DNA of 64,000 nucleotides. It comes from Oncomelania hupensis. Lineage: Eukaryota; Mollusca; Gastropoda; Littorinimorpha; Pomatiopsidae. Positions 62,966-64,000 of this stretch are shown one piece after another. Numbering within the stretch: the first letter of the stretch is position 1; each line of letters starts with the position of its first letter. The notes under the pieces were generated by a model. The model saw nothing but the letters and a program-made list of their open reading frames with translations. It ran no database searches and had not been told where the DNA came from. Position numbers and translations under genes: made by a program. The DNA lies in NCBI GenBank assembly GCA_036898135.1, contig CM072514.1, positions 84,861,768-84,925,767 of the forward strand. Direction: 5' to 3'.

Positions 62966-64000
62966 CAGGGGTCCCAATTACCCGCGATCCGCGTAAAACT
63001 GAATTTCATTTCCGCGAAAATTACCTGCGATCCGCGAAAAAAAATCTGAGAGGAAAATTAAAATATGTAGAGGAAAATTAAAATAATGTAGCCAAAGTCT
63101 CATAGCAGACGACGAAAGTTGGTGAAACGCGGTAGGAAGTTGCCGATGCGCGCGCCTCCTCATGGGTTTCCGCCATTTTGCTCACAGTTCCAACATGTCG
63201 CGTGCAGATATTGTGGAGAAGAACTCCAGCAGAGTGAAAGATATTGACAAAGACTGCGAAAATAAATGGAACGAACTGGTTTGATCGAACTTTTGAAAGC
63301 GTTCCTTTCTCTACATGGTGCGCGAAGCTGGAGGAACCTGGCAAAGCGTATTGCACTGGGAGACATCATTGATGAGAAGTGTGCAAGTCTGAAGGTGGAG
63401 ACATACAGCAGCATACAGACTGTGAAATACTTAATGCAGTCATGCAACAAAACAGCTGTTGCATATTTCAGGAGGGAGGACATCAGTACCAGCCCAGTGG
63501 ACAAGGATCTCTGCAGGAACATGATGAGCTCTTGGAGGATTTACAATGCCTATCTTGCCTCCCAGAAAGAAGCCACTGCAACTATTGCAGACACACTGAA
63601 AGCTCCTGCCCCAGCTGCTGCTGCAAGCAAAAGGAAATACTGCAGCATGATGGATTTTGTCAATAAGAAAGCCCGGCTTGACCATGCAGCATCCCTGACA
63701 AAAGACAGGTGTTAGGGAGACATTTTGAGCTTGAAGAGCTCTGTAACAGACTGTCACATCAGCCAGGATGTGTAGGTGTTTTTACTGTGTCAGTGTGCCT
63801 TCGGAATCAGAATGTGACTTCTCTGGATCCATATGTTAGCATTTTAACAAGCCAGTAAACATTTTGTAAACTGGCTGATCGTACTGATAGACAGACCATC
63901 ACCGACACCTTTTGGCCAGGCTGTCAATGTAACACTCAACGTGCACAAATTCGGTGATTGGATTTTTTCAGGGATTTTTCTTAATTTGTATTGGGACCCC
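62966..64000 (+). mobile_element. hAT-like DNA transposon, right end at the window edge
   Basis: Left end CAGGGGTCCCAATT; the window ends ATTGGGACCCC, its inverted counterpart less two bases. CAGGG...CCCTG termini are typical of hAT elements. Near the left end CGCGATCCGCG motifs repeat. The 8 bases before the element are ATTTACAT, the expected target duplication. Confidence 0.6.
63195..63715 (+). pseudogene. Unrecognised ORF carried by the hAT-like element
   Basis: ATG at 63,195 opens MSRADIVEKNSSRVKDIDKD then CENKWNELV and a stop near 63,282. A second frame starting upstream of that stop runs 149 codons to 63,715: LLKAFLSLHGARSWRNLAKR, then SIQTVKYLMQSCNKTAVAYF, then an Ala-rich linker and KRKYCSMMDFVNKKARLDHA. 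The two frames look like one protein split by a one-base change around 63,270-63,285. I recognise no domain and see no hAT transposase signature; it may be an accessory or captured gene. Confidence 0.4.

Overview
This is a repeat-rich animal genome segment. It has GT-AG introns, long microsatellites, tRNA-derived SINEs, decayed LINEs and Ty3-type LTR retrotransposons. A probable beta-1,2-xylosyltransferase (family GT61) together with the repeat style suggests a mollusc, most likely a gastropod, because snail N-glycans carry beta-1,2-xylose. The assignment is an inference; no species-diagnostic gene is present. The only confidently recognised host genes are a GT61 glycosyltransferase on the minus strand and the 3' end of the replicative helicase subunit MCM2 on the plus strand.

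Layout. 0-4.7 kb: a 1.2-kb minisatellite, a SINE, diverged tandem repeats and LINE debris. 4.8-14.5 kb: four phase-0 exons of the GT61 gene on the minus strand (14.31-14.54, 11.64-11.87, 6.77-7.10 and 4.79-5.08 kb). The intron between the 11.6- and 7.1-kb exons is mostly filled by a 3.8-kb pogo/Tigger-like DNA transposon. Its single protein joins a DDE transposase to an OTU cysteine-protease domain and a PHD finger. A probable first exon of the GT61 gene, encoding a type II signal anchor, lies at 47.85-47.98 kb; its downstream end and the later exons lie beyond the left edge.

17.6-47.0 kb, inside the proposed first intron: one decayed LINE has been split by successive insertions. These are (i) a nearly intact minus-strand Ty3-type element of the Gmr1-like class (integrase before reverse transcriptase; 18,016-26,449), (ii) pieces of other LINEs (27.6-30.0 kb), (iii) a 202-bp hAT-like MITE (31,114-31,315), (iv) a second Gmr1-like element (31,433-45,369, perfect GTACA target duplication), itself broken by (v) a different Gmr1-like element (33,230-40,768), and (vi) a foldback retroposon (45.83-46.6 kb). 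LTR divergence fits the order of nesting: about 6 differences in 830 bp for the outer element, 2 seen in 1.9 kb for the inner one and 1 seen in 1.6 kb for the minus-strand one.

48-57.9 kb: microsatellites, a 290-bp MITE, SINEs, a 43-bp tandem repeat and long stretches with no recognisable gene. 57.9-60.3 kb: the last four coding exons of MCM2. 61.0 kb: a tRNA-derived SINE. 62.97-64.0 kb: a hAT-like element that runs to the window edge.

How the genes relate: the xylosyltransferase would act in the Golgi on N-glycans and MCM2 in the nucleus at replication origins, so there is no functional link between them. The window mainly records host genes whose introns have filled with mobile DNA.
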